DNA from: Fimbriimonadaceae bacterium
GTDB lineage: Bacteria; Armatimonadota; Fimbriimonadia; Fimbriimonadales; Fimbriimonadaceae
Assembly (NCBI GenBank): GCA_019638775.1
Contig: JAHBTD010000002.1
Location: 744,001 to 808,000 of the forward strand
Direction of reading: 5' to 3'
DNA length: 64,000 bases
The notes under the pieces are model-generated. The model had not been told where the DNA came from and searched no databases. It saw only the letters and a list, made by a program, of their open reading frames with translations. The stretch's first letter is position 1. Each line of letters begins with the position of its first letter. Both the position numbers and the translations under genes were made by a program. This document shows, in pieces, positions 34,120 through 43,102 of the stretch.

Positions 34120-35309
34120 GCAAACACTCCAAGCTCGACGATCTCCGTCTTGGCCCCCGCCATGCTCAGCTCGTCGATGTACGCTTTATCAGCCGCATAG
34201 CCTGAGCGAGCAGCTTTGCTTCGTGTGGGGTCTTGGAGCCGGTAAACGACAACAAATACCGGGTGGCCAATCGCGCACAACGTGCTGATATAACCAGGCA
34301 GATTCGCTTCCGCAAGCGTCATGAAGAGGTAGATCGCCGTTCCAGAGGGCAGGCGTGGCACCTCGGCGTGCAACTGTTCCGTCAACGTCTCCTTCGCATC
34401 CGCCTCTAAACTCGCCAAAGCAACCTGCAAGTCCCACTCGTTTCCAAACGCGCTCTGCTGTTGATTGGTCTCAACGAGTCCAGGTAGATAGACTTCAAGG
34501 TTCTTCCGACAGAAGCGTTCAATGAGATAAGCCATGTGCCCGCAGATGTGGTCAAGTGTCGTAAAATCACTCCCCATCTCGCTGCCAACGGTCGTTTGAG
34601 CAATCATCGCAATCGCTGCCTGCGATCCCGTCTCAAACTCCTTCACCAGCATCTTCCCTGCTTTAGCCGACGACTTCCAATGGATGTACCGCATGGCATC
34701 GCCAGGACTATATTCACGAACACCACGAGGCTCGAGTCCTTGACCGCGACTAAGACCATGCTCGGTCTCTTCAAATCCCCAGCCTGTCGCTGAGGGCATC
34801 TCAATATCGATCGGAATTGGCGCTGGCAGCACGATGAGTTCGGTGGGGGGTGTCTTGTACTCCCGTGGCACACGGGCAATTCCAAAGGAATCCACGCCAA
34901 TAACGGTCAGCGTGTCCCACTTGTATCGACCCCGCCTTTCGATTCTAAAGCTGTAAGTTGAGATTACAGGCTCGCCAAATCCCGGTGCAACCGGAACAGC
35001 TCTTGTCATCTCACTCGTTCGCATCCGATTCGGGACGTGGTCTTGCAACATCACGAGAGATCGCTGGATTGCCCGCTCGCTCATCGCCAACAACTCAATG
35101 GTTACCGTATCGCCGACCCGCACGATCTGCGGAGCGCGACGCTCGAACCGCAAGAATCGTGAAGCGATGATCGCTTGAACACGTGTCGAGACGATGGCGC
35201 CGACAAGCGCCATGCTCATATAGAACAAGGCAGCCGAATTCAGCATCACTCCAACTACCAGAAGGAAGAGCGATGCGGTCGTTATGGCGACAGCGGCGAT
35301 GTTGCCCAT
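34116..35309 (-). CDS. DUF58 domain-containing membrane protein
   Basis: A 397-residue protein with two N-terminal transmembrane helices (about residues 3-40), an unstructured beta region, and the DUF58 core: RGVREYSPGDAMRYIHWKSSAKAGKMLVKEFE (about 195-226) with a VWA-like remainder. It is the middle gene of a MoxR-DUF58-transglutaminase operon. Such sets are thought to assist assembly or activation of membrane proteins. Start is preceded by the 19-bp gap after the MoxR gene. Confidence 0.92.
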   Translation of the reverse strand: MGNIAAVAITTASLFLLVVGVMLNSAALFYMSMALVGAIVSTRVQAIIASRFLRFERRAPQIVRVGDTVTIELLAMSERAIQRSLVMLQDHVPNRMRTSEMTRAVPVAPGFGEPVISTYSFRIERRGRYKWDTLTVIGVDSFGIARVPREYKTPPTELIVLPAPIPIDIEMPSATGWGFEETEHGLSRGQGLEPRGVREYSPGDAMRYIHWKSSAKAGKMLVKEFETGSQAAIAMIAQTTVGSEMGSDFTTLDHICGHMAYLIERFCRKNLEVYLPGLVETNQQQSAFGNEWDLQVALASLEADAKETLTEQLHAEVPRLPSGTAIYLFMTLAEANLPGYISTLCAIGHPVFVVVYRLQDPTRSKAARSGYAADKAYIDELSMAGAKTEIVELGVFA

Positions 35310-35328
35310 ATCTCTTTTTTACGCGCAA

Positions 35329-36318
35329 CTACTTCGCAGTCGGCACGGGTGCCGGCAAGGTACTAAGAATGTTCGAGATGACTTCCCTTGAGGAAGCGCC
35401 TCGAGTACGCAAGTCCGTCTTCGGGAGTACACGGTGCGAAAGGATGTACGGCCCAACCGCCTTGACATCGTCCGGCATCACAAAGTCTGCTCCACGCATC
35501 GCTGCGTGTGCCTGAGCCGCCCGCATCACCTGCAGTGAACCTCTCGGGGAAGCTCCAGCTTGGAGTTGAGGATGTCCACGAGTCTGGCGAATAAGATCGA
35601 CGATGTAGCCCCGAACCGTTTCGTGTACGAACAATTCACGGACGGCGTGCTGGGCGCTCACCATTCTCGACAGCGTTGTGACCTGCTCGACCGACTCGAT
35701 CGGGTGCACGACCTGCTGCTGACCAAGAATGTGAACTTCGTCATCCCGCTCCGGATAACCAAGCGAGAGCATTGAAAAGAACCGGTCAAGCTGAGCTTCG
35801 GGCAATGGATAGGTACCCGTCATCTCAATGTTGTTCTGGGTGGCGATAACAAAAAACGGTTCCGGGAGATTGCGCGTCACGCCATCGCTCGTGATCTGCC
35901 GCTCCTCCATCGCCTCAAGAAGAGCAGACTGCGTCTTCGGCGTTGCACGGTTGATCTCATCGACGAGGACGATATTGCCGAACAACGGACCGGGCTTGAA
36001 CTCAAAATCACCCTTCGACTGGTTGTAGATTGAGGTCCCCGTAACGTCGGCAGGCAGCAGGTCGGGCGTAAACTGCACACGTCGAAAGTCACCGCCAATG
36101 CTAAGTGCGAGGGCTTTAGCTAGGGTCGTCTTACCAACACCCGGAATATCCTCAAGCAACAGATGCCCACCACAAAGCATCGTCAGAACAGATAGCCGGA
36201 TGGTCTCAGACTTTCCGACGATTACTTTTTCAACTTCAGCAATGATCTTGTTTGCTTCTTCGGCGACATCTGCAACAGCCAGTGCAGGCCGAGCATCCTG
36301 GCCTTCTTCTTGAGACAT
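35329..36318 (-). CDS. MoxR-family AAA+ ATPase
   Basis: From ATG 36318 (GGGAGGAAT upstream) 329 residues. Walker A LLEDIPGVGKTTLAKAL, Walker B IVLVDEINRATPKTQSALLEAME, the sensor region FFVIATQNNIEMTGTYPLPEAQLDRF, and C-terminal helices with MRGADFVMPDDVKAVGPYILSHRV. MoxR ATPases act with DUF58/VWA partners to mature substrates. An extra 24 residues would be added by starting at 36390, without ribosome-binding support. Confidence 0.93.
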   Translation of the reverse strand: MSQEEGQDARPALAVADVAEEANKIIAEVEKVIVGKSETIRLSVLTMLCGGHLLLEDIPGVGKTTLAKALALSIGGDFRRVQFTPDLLPADVTGTSIYNQSKGDFEFKPGPLFGNIVLVDEINRATPKTQSALLEAMEERQITSDGVTRNLPEPFFVIATQNNIEMTGTYPLPEAQLDRFFSMLSLGYPERDDEVHILGQQQVVHPIESVEQVTTLSRMVSAQHAVRELFVHETVRGYIVDLIRQTRGHPQLQAGASPRGSLQVMRAAQAHAAMRGADFVMPDDVKAVGPYILSHRVLPKTDLRTRGASSREVISNILSTLPAPVPTAK

Positions 36319-36458
36319 TTGAATCAATATTCCTCCCGAGGGTCCCCCTGACCATTTTAGCGAATTGGCACGCCCGTACACTCTCGGCATACGCCAATCG
36401 GCACATAACGGCTTCTTTCCGTTACGCTTTAGGGTCCTTCGACGTTCCCGATGCTAGA

Positions 36459-37487
36459 ATGGTTACCGTGCAGGATAGGTTCGTCGTCGGTGTTGATCTT
36501 GGCGGAACCAATGTCCGTGCGTGTGCTTATAGCTTGGACGGGGTCCCTGCCGGTCCAAAGTTCGATCAGCCATCGAATGCGCAGTCGGGAACGGACGCAA
36601 TCATCCAATCCATTGCTGATGTCGTACGACTCGCTGTGAGCTCATGCCAATCCCGACCCGAGGCCGTTGGTATCGCTGTTCCGGGCCATATCGACATGAG
36701 AACCGGGGTCGTTCGATGGGCGCCCAATTTCGGCGAGGAGCGAGACGGCGTTTTCTATAGTTGGTTTGACGTGCCGCTGGGTGCGCTCCTTTCCCCACAC
36801 ATCGACATTCCAATTTTTCTCGGAAACGATGCAAACCTCGCCGCCCTCGGAGAATACAGATTTGGCTCTGGGAAAAACTCAGCGAAATGCCTTGTCCTCC
36901 TAACCATCGGTACAGGAATCGGGGGAGGCGTCGTTATGACTCCTGATTGCGTTCAAGGCACAGCCTCAGGTCCTCTGCTGCTCTTGGGAGCGAACCACGG
37001 CGGAGCAGAGTTAGGACACACGATGATTCAATACGGTGGGCTTGACTGCAATGCAGGCACCTACGGCCCTATCGAATCCTACTGCCAACGCGATTCAATC
37101 GTGAAACGCGCCGTTCACCGACTCCAACGTGGAAGACCTTCAATCATGCGCGAGATGATCGGCGGTGATCTTTCCAAGGTCACTCCGAAGATCATCGACT
37201 CCGCAGCAGACGAGGGCGATGAACTGGCTCTGGAGGTTTGGCACGAAGTCGGGACCTATCTCGGCGCGGGCATAGGCTCGCTCATCAACGTGTTCGCCCC
37301 GGACGTTTTTGCCATCGGCGGTCAGATAGCCAAAGCGGGAGAACACCTTCTCGGCCCCGCGCGGCGATCTGCAGCAAACGTTGCCGTACCCTCACTGTGG
37401 TCCGACGTTAACGTTGTACAAGCCGAGCAGATTGACGATGCCGGGATGCTTGGCGGCGCAGCGCTTGCGATGATGCGATTGGGCTGA
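36459..37487 (+). CDS. ROK-family sugar kinase
   Basis: ATG 36459 precedes the domain start (VGVDLGGTNVRACAYS); a longer in-frame extension overlaps the MoxR gene on the other strand and is rejected. The 342-residue protein shows the ROK phosphate-binding loops (DLGGTNVRA; TIGTGIGGGVVM) and catalytic Asp region (FLGNDANLAALGEYRFGSG). The usual zinc motif CxCGxxGCxE reads CNAGTYGPIE here, so two of the three cysteines are replaced. Glucose or another hexose could be the substrate. Divergent from the MoxR operon. Confidence 0.85.
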   Translation: MVTVQDRFVVGVDLGGTNVRACAYSLDGVPAGPKFDQPSNAQSGTDAIIQSIADVVRLAVSSCQSRPEAVGIAVPGHIDMRTGVVRWAPNFGEERDGVFYSWFDVPLGALLSPHIDIPIFLGNDANLAALGEYRFGSGKNSAKCLVLLTIGTGIGGGVVMTPDCVQGTASGPLLLLGANHGGAELGHTMIQYGGLDCNAGTYGPIESYCQRDSIVKRAVHRLQRGRPSIMREMIGGDLSKVTPKIIDSAADEGDELALEVWHEVGTYLGAGIGSLINVFAPDVFAIGGQIAKAGEHLLGPARRSAANVAVPSLWSDVNVVQAEQIDDAGMLGGAALAMMRLG

Positions 37488-37572
37488 GCTTTGATAGCGT
37501 TTTGTGTCGAAATGTAGTAAGACACTTGTTGACACGGAGATATTCTCGGCTTAGGGGTTCACGCTCAACACC

Positions 37573-37607
37573 CAACTATACTCAGTATACTTTTGAATGT
37601 ATAGTTG
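37573..37607. promoter_or_regulatory. Perfect 9-bp inverted repeat upstream of the E2 gene
   Basis: CAACTATAC (37573-37581) and GTATAGTTG (37599-37607) are exact inverted copies 17 bases apart, 47 bases before the E2 start. It could be an operator or a leader hairpin; no binding protein is suggested by the sequence. Confidence 0.45.
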
Positions 37608-37653
37608 CATCCAGACACCTGGTATCCTTGTTCTTGTCTGACGGAGCAACACA

Positions 37654-38907
37654 ATGACTGAAGTGATCATGCCCAAGATGGGCGACGGAATGGAAGAAGG
37701 CACTCTTCTGGAATGGCTCAAGAAAGATGGCGACAAGGTCAAATCCGGTGATATCATCGGCACGATCCAGACAGACAAGGCCACCCTTGAGTTGGAGTCA
37801 CCCGGGAGTGGAAGCCTAACTGGATTCCTAATCAAAGAGGGAGACACCGTACCCGTCGGCAAACCGATTGCCATCCTTCTCAAAGAGGGTGAAGCGCTGC
37901 CTGAGAATTGGGGATCAGGTAGCTCGCCGGCGTCGAAGTCGGAAGAAAAAACCACGGAGCCAGCCCCCGCCGCGAACGGTGCATCCACTGCCTCAGCTCC
38001 TACTGCAGCATCGACTGCCCCATCTCAAGCCTCAACCGCGCCAGCTGGCCGTGTGAAAGCAAGTCCACTTGCCAAAAGAATCGCAGCTGAGCTCGGCGTT
38101 GATCTCACCGCCATAAGCGGCTCCGGTCCTGGTGGACGCATTGTCGAGAAAGATGTCAGAGCCGCTGCTGGATCGACAACCGCAAAGACCGCACCTGCCA
38201 CAGCCGCAGCTATCAATGCCACTGCTGAAGATCAGCTCATACCCCTCAACAAGATTCGCCAAATCACAGCTCAGCGTACCGTTGAATCGAAGCAACAAAT
38301 CCCGCACTTCTACGTCACCGTCGACGTCGATGTTGACCGGCTTATGGCCCTGCGCAAAACATTTGAAGAGGAAGGCGCTGGCAAGGTTTCCGTCAACGAC
38401 TTCGTTGTGAAGGCTTGTGCGCTCGCCCTCCGCGAAATGCCGATGGTGAACTCAAGCTATCAAGGCGACAAGCTGATTCAATATGGAGCCGTCAACATCG
38501 GAATGGCAGTGGCCCTTGACGATGGGCTCACGGTTGCGGTGATTCGAAACGCGGACCAGATGACACTCCGCCAAATAAATGCTCGTGCTAAAGAACTCGC
38601 TGGCAAAGCAAGGGAGAACAGACTCTCTATGGACGAGCTTACGGGAAGTACCTTCAGCATCTCCAACATGGGCATGCTCGACGTCGATAGTTTCATCGCA
38701 ATCGTGAACCAACCAAACTCTGGCATTCTCGCGGTCAGTTCCGCCCGAAAAACGGTAGTCGTAAATCACGAGGAGCAGGTCGTCATCAGCACAAGGATGA
38801 ATATCTCGGCCTCCTTCGATCATCGAGTTGTCGATGGCGCAATCGGAGCCAAGTTTATCAACGTGGTGCGGAGCTACCTTGAAAATCCGACCCGACTGCT
38901 GTCGTAG
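37654..38907 (+). CDS. 2-oxoacid dehydrogenase E2 (dihydrolipoamide acyltransferase)
   Basis: A 417-residue E2 with one lipoyl domain (residues 1-80; lipoyl Lys42 in QTDKATLELES), an Ala/Pro/Thr-rich linker, a peripheral-subunit-binding domain (about 128-170, SPLAKRIAAELGVDL and GPGGRIVEKDV), a second linker, and the catalytic acyltransferase domain, with the active-site His in SFDHRVVDG at about residue 390. It is the core of a pyruvate or branched-chain dehydrogenase complex. Upstream an inverted repeat and GGAG before ATG. No E1 or E3 gene is adjacent, so the substrate is uncertain. The gene symbol is left open. Confidence 0.92.
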   Translation: MTEVIMPKMGDGMEEGTLLEWLKKDGDKVKSGDIIGTIQTDKATLELESPGSGSLTGFLIKEGDTVPVGKPIAILLKEGEALPENWGSGSSPASKSEEKTTEPAPAANGASTASAPTAASTAPSQASTAPAGRVKASPLAKRIAAELGVDLTAISGSGPGGRIVEKDVRAAAGSTTAKTAPATAAAINATAEDQLIPLNKIRQITAQRTVESKQQIPHFYVTVDVDVDRLMALRKTFEEEGAGKVSVNDFVVKACALALREMPMVNSSYQGDKLIQYGAVNIGMAVALDDGLTVAVIRNADQMTLRQINARAKELAGKARENRLSMDELTGSTFSISNMGMLDVDSFIAIVNQPNSGILAVSSARKTVVVNHEEQVVISTRMNISASFDHRVVDGAIGAKFINVVRSYLENPTRLLS

Positions 38908-38966
38908 CGCAGAAGCGACTCAGAACCGGTGAGATCAGCCTGTGAACTGCGTAAGTGATAGGCGTG

Positions 38967-39362
38967 CTATCTTGCCGGTTCAGCCACTGAAAACTCCTTT
39001 TCAGCGAGCAGATCATCCGCTGCTTCGAGGAGCTTTGCCTGGAATTCAGCCCGTTCAGCATCGCTCATGCGTCGAGTGAATGACTGAAAACTGTTGTCCG
39101 CCCAGTGCTCGACAACCTTCCTCTTCAACTCCTTTGTCCCCTTGACAAACTCATCTCTCTGAATCGCCTCTAAAAACTCGCGATCACTCAGCGCTATGGT
39201 CACAAAATCGTCCAGCCCTAAAGCGATGCCAGAACTCTGCAAACTGGTGTCAGGTTCTCTTCGGGGAGAACAAGATGGACGATACAAGAGAACTGCGAGC
39301 AGGACGAAATTGAGCAACAAAAACCCACTGAGAATATATGCAGTTCTAGAGGAGTTATTCAT
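38967..39362 (-). CDS. Small membrane-anchored protein, function unknown
   Basis: A 131-residue product with a single N-terminal hydrophobic helix (about residues 9-28, YILSGFLLLNFVLLAVLLY) and a predominantly helical, charged remainder (LKRKVVEHWADNSFQSFTRRMSDAERAEFQAKLLEAADDLLAEKE). It may be a membrane-anchored periplasmic protein. No family recognised. It is convergent with the E2 gene and divergent from the secreted protein at 39508. Confidence 0.65.
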   Translation of the reverse strand: MNNSSRTAYILSGFLLLNFVLLAVLLYRPSCSPRREPDTSLQSSGIALGLDDFVTIALSDREFLEAIQRDEFVKGTKELKRKVVEHWADNSFQSFTRRMSDAERAEFQAKLLEAADDLLAEKEFSVAEPAR

Positions 39363-39507
39363 CTTCTGCGAAGCGACCGATTCTCGCTATCCAGTCTATT
39401 CAGTATAGGTCAGTTTGTCTGAGCAGGAACCATACAATTTTCCAAATCTCAACTCTCAAGGAACATCTACGATGCTTGTCGTAGTAGCTTGTCGTTGAGG
39501 TCTACTC

Positions 39508-40131
39508 ATGAAACTAAAACACATCATTTTTTGTGCACTGTGTGCACTTATCGTATCTCTTTCGACTGCCCAAGTCATGGTCACCGCAGCGGGCGCTCAA
39601 CCGGGTGCCTTACTACTTCGCCAGGATGTTCAGGATGATCTGAAGCTCTCAAAGGAGGTCCGGCAAAAGCTCCAAACTGCTTACAGCGACACATTCCGCG
39701 AGCATGGCTTTGAAGTCGAGGACCAAGGACAAGGACGACATTCGATGCGTGGCGGTGGAAACATCAAGAAAGCTCATGAAGACTTTGAGGGCAGGGCTTT
39801 CAAGCTAATTACTGCGGCCCAAAAGAAGAGGCTCTTCGAGATCGTCTATCAAATTGGCAGCTATAGCGTCATCGACCGTGAGGAAGTGAGTAAAGCTCTG
39901 AAACTCACCGACACCCAGTTGACAAAGATCAAGACACTAAAGTCCAAAGCTCAGCAGGAGCAAAATGAACTGGTAAGCGGGAGCGGAGGAAGAATCGACA
40001 GCGGGCTGATCGAAGATATCAAGAAAATTCAGCAGCGCCTCACCACTGAACTCAGCAAAGTTTTAACACAAGCTCAGGATGCGGAGTTCAAACAACTTCA
40101 GGGCAAGCCGTTCAAAGGCAGTAAGAGCTGA
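39508..40131 (+). CDS. Secreted helical protein (Spy/CpxP-like layout)
   Basis: A 207-residue protein with a signal peptide (about residues 1-22, IIFCALCALIVSLSTAQ) and a helical body containing repeated short phrases: QPGALLLRQDVQDDLKLSKEVRQKL, AQKKRLFEIVYQIGSYSVIDREEVSKALKLTDTQL. This resembles the LTxxQ/Spy-like periplasmic chaperone layout common in Planctomycetes. Function unassigned. Its last 34 bases overlap the 3' end of the opposite-strand M56 peptidase gene. Confidence 0.65.
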   Translation: MKLKHIIFCALCALIVSLSTAQVMVTAAGAQPGALLLRQDVQDDLKLSKEVRQKLQTAYSDTFREHGFEVEDQGQGRHSMRGGGNIKKAHEDFEGRAFKLITAAQKKRLFEIVYQIGSYSVIDREEVSKALKLTDTQLTKIKTLKSKAQQEQNELVSGSGGRIDSGLIEDIKKIQQRLTTELSKVLTQAQDAEFKQLQGKPFKGSKS

Positions 40132-41363
40132 TTGCTGGCGGTGCCCTGAACTTCGATAAAGCCAGCGGTGCCGCTTTTTTCAAACTCATAAACTGCCGAG
40201 GTTGAGCTAACAGAATGACCATTCGAGGCCTCTGAACTACTGTCAATCCGAATGAATATCATCTGCTTTGTCGACAGATTTCTGCCCTCGACAACACGGA
40301 GCGTATCAATCAATCTCCCGGGGCTGATAGTGGCATGCTGGAATTTTGCCTCCCCTGTCGTCACGCGGAGTAGTCCATTTTGATAAGCTTTGTGAACGGG
40401 CGAAACGTAAACAGTCGCGGTCTTTGTACTAGCCGCAGCTTTCGCGGCAACAAAAGTGACAGCGCCAAGCAAAACGAGGGTGATGGCAATCCCGAATCCC
40501 GAACGTAGTGTCATTTTCTGGGGTTTCCAGATCGCCAAGCTGCGCATGCGCGACTGAACATCACCATCATCCGCCGCCAAGCTTAGAGCGGCACGCCCCG
40601 AATTCTGAATCGCCAATCTGCCAAGCGCGATCGCCAATCCTTTCCCTGTTTGCAAGGCTTCAGCCGCCAGTTCGTCTGCTGCCTTCTCACGCTCATGCCG
40701 GAGTCGTGCCCCAATCCAAAGCGCGGCTGGATTGCACCACATCAGAGCTTCGAGCGCACGCTGGAGCAAGTGAAGCGCATAATCGTTGCGCTGGATGTGT
40801 GCCAATTCATGCGCCATGAAGGCTTCATTCTCTGTGTCGGACATCCTGTCAAAACCGCCTGCTGGCCAAACAACGATTGGACGTGCAGTTCCGATTGTCG
40901 CGGGGGCTTGCACGGCATGACTTGTTCGCACGCGCACATATCTCCGAACTGCCATCCGCTCAAGCACTCTGTCGCGAACTTCACGCAACTCGGGACAAGC
41001 TGGTTCACAAGTCCTCGAAAAAGTGTGCACCCGAACCCACTCGATAAAGAGTCTGACTATCCCGTACACCGCACCACAAGCCCAGAAAAGAAGGATCGAC
41101 TGCGCCCAGTTGATACTTGGTCCAACCGTCGGTGTCGCGACCCCAGGAGCCGCGATAAATGCCTCAACTCTGCTTGGAGCAGCAACATAGTAAGCAAATG
41201 GCAGCATGACAACTGCCGACATCGCCCCCCACAGAAGGGCATAGCGATGTCTCGCAGCGAGTATCCAGCGCAAAGCGAAACATACGATCGCAGCAACCAC
41301 AAACCCTTGCCAGAGCCCATGCAGCAAAGCTGCACTCACTGGTGAGAGCGAGTCCATGCTCAT
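40098..41363 (-). CDS. BlaR1-type M56 metallopeptidase sensor
   Basis: A 421-residue membrane protein of the M56 family. Residues 1-100 carry four transmembrane helices, followed by the zinc peptidase motif EAFMAHELAHIQRNDYALHLL (HExxH) and downstream helix HEREKAADELAAEAL. The C-terminus (from about residue 285) is extracytoplasmic, but lacks the penicillin-binding domain of BlaR1. It is paired with the BlaI-like repressor upstream (start overlaps its stop), so it likely senses a signal and inactivates the repressor. Target signal unknown. Confidence 0.9.
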   Translation of the reverse strand: MSMDSLSPVSAALLHGLWQGFVVAAIVCFALRWILAARHRYALLWGAMSAVVMLPFAYYVAAPSRVEAFIAAPGVATPTVGPSINWAQSILLFWACGAVYGIVRLFIEWVRVHTFSRTCEPACPELREVRDRVLERMAVRRYVRVRTSHAVQAPATIGTARPIVVWPAGGFDRMSDTENEAFMAHELAHIQRNDYALHLLQRALEALMWCNPAALWIGARLRHEREKAADELAAEALQTGKGLAIALGRLAIQNSGRAALSLAADDGDVQSRMRSLAIWKPQKMTLRSGFGIAITLVLLGAVTFVAAKAAASTKTATVYVSPVHKAYQNGLLRVTTGEAKFQHATISPGRLIDTLRVVEGRNLSTKQMIFIRIDSSSEASNGHSVSSTSAVYEFEKSGTAGFIEVQGTASNQLLLPLNGLP

Positions 41364-41752
41364 TTCGCCTCCGACTCAAGCTCTTCAAGCATTTTGCGAA
41401 TCTCGGCAAGTTCATCGCGAGAAAGCGTCTTGTCCGTCATGGCCCGCATGACAAGGTCCTTCGATGAGCCTCCAAAAACACGTTTCACCATGTCGCTGAC
41501 CATGCTTCCCTGAGCGGTTACAGCAGGTTGCGTCGCTTCATAAATATGCGCCTTCCCCGCTTCTTCTCGGCGCACAAGCCCCTTGGCAAACATAATCTGC
41601 AGTAGCTTCAAAACGGTGGTATAGCCAATCCCCTTCTCCGCGCCAAAGGCATCATGGATTTCGCGAACACTGGATTTTCCTCGGCTCCATAGAACCTGAA
41701 GAATCTCCAACTCGGCAGGGGTCGGCAGCGAATGGCTTCGGTCTCGCTTCAC
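41360..41752 (-). CDS. BlaI/MecI-family transcriptional repressor
   Basis: A 130-residue winged-helix protein. The typical opening PTPAELEILQVLWSRGKSSVREIHDAFGAEKGIGYTTVLKLLQIMFAKGLVRREE is the DNA-binding domain, and the C-terminal helix (MVSDMVKRVFGGSSKDLVMRAM ... LSRDELAEIRKMLEELE) is for dimers and proteolytic control. It usually represses its own operon and is cleaved or inactivated by a BlaR1-type partner, here encoded directly downstream with a four-base overlap. Confidence 0.92.
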   Translation of the reverse strand: MKRDRSHSLPTPAELEILQVLWSRGKSSVREIHDAFGAEKGIGYTTVLKLLQIMFAKGLVRREEAGKAHIYEATQPAVTAQGSMVSDMVKRVFGGSSKDLVMRAMTDKTLSRDELAEIRKMLEELESEAK

Positions 41753-41792
41753 GGTACTAAGATATACGAAATGACTCGTTGATTGGTTCCTG

Positions 41793-43076
41793 TTAGACCT
41801 TTGGCTTAGGAAATGCCCCGCTCATATAACCTTTCTTTGTGCTCAGCTTAAAGACGCTTGAAGGGATGGGTTGCCCTAACCCTATGTATTTGAACTTCAA
41901 CTCCGAAACGATAACCTCGTCTGTCCCTGGGAACCGATTCTCAGTCCGAATCTCGATAGGCAGGTGATTGTCGGCGCGGAGCGTAAGCAAGTGTCGCAGA
42001 CCCATCCCATTCGATTCCAAGAGGTCGCATTTGACGCCCGCAAGCACGATTGTGCCGTTGTGCTCGACGGTCAAACCCTCACGTAAGAGCGAGTTGAGCG
42101 GGTTTCGCCGCATCAAGAGTGTGCGAACGAAGGGGGTGGCCTCCATCTTCACATCGGCTAACGAGTCAACCGCAGAACTGCGACCTTTACGCGACGCGTA
42201 GTGGCGCTTTGCTGTGTCGACGAGTGCGGTTAATGTGGCCCCATCATAAGCCCAAGAGCGCCCCTTCAGCTCTTCCCGAATCATCCCCGCCGACAACCAC
42301 ACCTTGGATGTGCCATCCTCCGTTGTCAGCGTAAAATGAGCGTTCTTAAGTCTATCAAGAGCGACAATTGCTGCTGTTCCCACTCGTTTGGCCGTCGCGT
42401 CCTTGTACTTCGGTGGCATGATGCGCTCTTTGAACTCGCTCACCGCAACCGCACTCGGAGGTGGAGTATATGCTGCGCTCTTAGGAGTAGGCCCGTAGGA
42501 ATAAGACCAATCCATTGTTGATCCCGCAACAAGCGTCAGCTTCTTCAGAAGAAAAGTCTTTCCGTCGATTTGCCAGCGAGCGCTCGATTGCGAGCCAGTC
42601 CGTCGCACCAAAACCACATCGGCCCCTTCTTTCGAGACGGTCCAATCCTTCAAATCTCGAAACGGTTTCATGATCTCTGTAAGGCGTTTGGGATCAAGAA
42701 CCGCCATGACTGAGTCATTGACCGAAGGGATCACCGCCGACAACTTCTCAGCGATATCGCCGCTCCCTTCCAAAGTGAGAGAGAGCTTCTCGTCAACGGT
42801 CGCATCATAAGCCGTCACCCGATTCCCAACAATGGCAAAGGTGCGATTGCTTGCGGCCTGTTCGTTGACGGCTGGGTTTATGATCTGTAGCCGGACCTGA
42901 CTGGGTTTGACAAACACCAGGCGAAAGGTTCCGGGCTTAGATGGATCGCCGACGGCAGTATTCGAGCGAATCGTCACATCCGCCGCCTTCAAAGCGGTAT
43001 GAGCCTTGAGGCACTTTGAAAAGTAATCCGCTGGCTTGGTCTGGCCAAGAATCAATACGACTATTGCTGTAAGCAC
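41793..43076 (-). CDS. Secreted LolA/DUF2092-like protein
   Basis: A 427-residue protein with a signal peptide (MLTAIVVLILGQTK). Two LolA-like modules are suggested: residues about 20-210 (RTFAIVGNRVTAYDATVDEKLSLTLEG) and about 225-420 (DGTSKVWLSAGMIREELKGRSWAYDGATLTALVDTAKRHYASRKG), both with the phrase pattern in which a sugar/lipid carrier sheet is built. It shares a domain with the first gene in the window. In Gram-negative bacteria LolA carries lipoproteins across the periplasm, but the role here is not established. Confidence 0.65.
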   Translation of the reverse strand: MLTAIVVLILGQTKPADYFSKCLKAHTALKAADVTIRSNTAVGDPSKPGTFRLVFVKPSQVRLQIINPAVNEQAASNRTFAIVGNRVTAYDATVDEKLSLTLEGSGDIAEKLSAVIPSVNDSVMAVLDPKRLTEIMKPFRDLKDWTVSKEGADVVLVRRTGSQSSARWQIDGKTFLLKKLTLVAGSTMDWSYSYGPTPKSAAYTPPPSAVAVSEFKERIMPPKYKDATAKRVGTAAIVALDRLKNAHFTLTTEDGTSKVWLSAGMIREELKGRSWAYDGATLTALVDTAKRHYASRKGRSSAVDSLADVKMEATPFVRTLLMRRNPLNSLLREGLTVEHNGTIVLAGVKCDLLESNGMGLRHLLTLRADNHLPIEIRTENRFPGTDEVIVSELKFKYIGLGQPIPSSVFKLSTKKGYMSGAFPKPKV

Positions 43077-43102
43077 GATAATGCAGGGTACCGCATCACG
43101 TT

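Noticed and set aside
36252-36458. An N-terminal extension of the ROK kinase
   Set aside because: It overlaps the MoxR gene on the other strand and has no domain; ATG 36459 begins right at the kinase fold.
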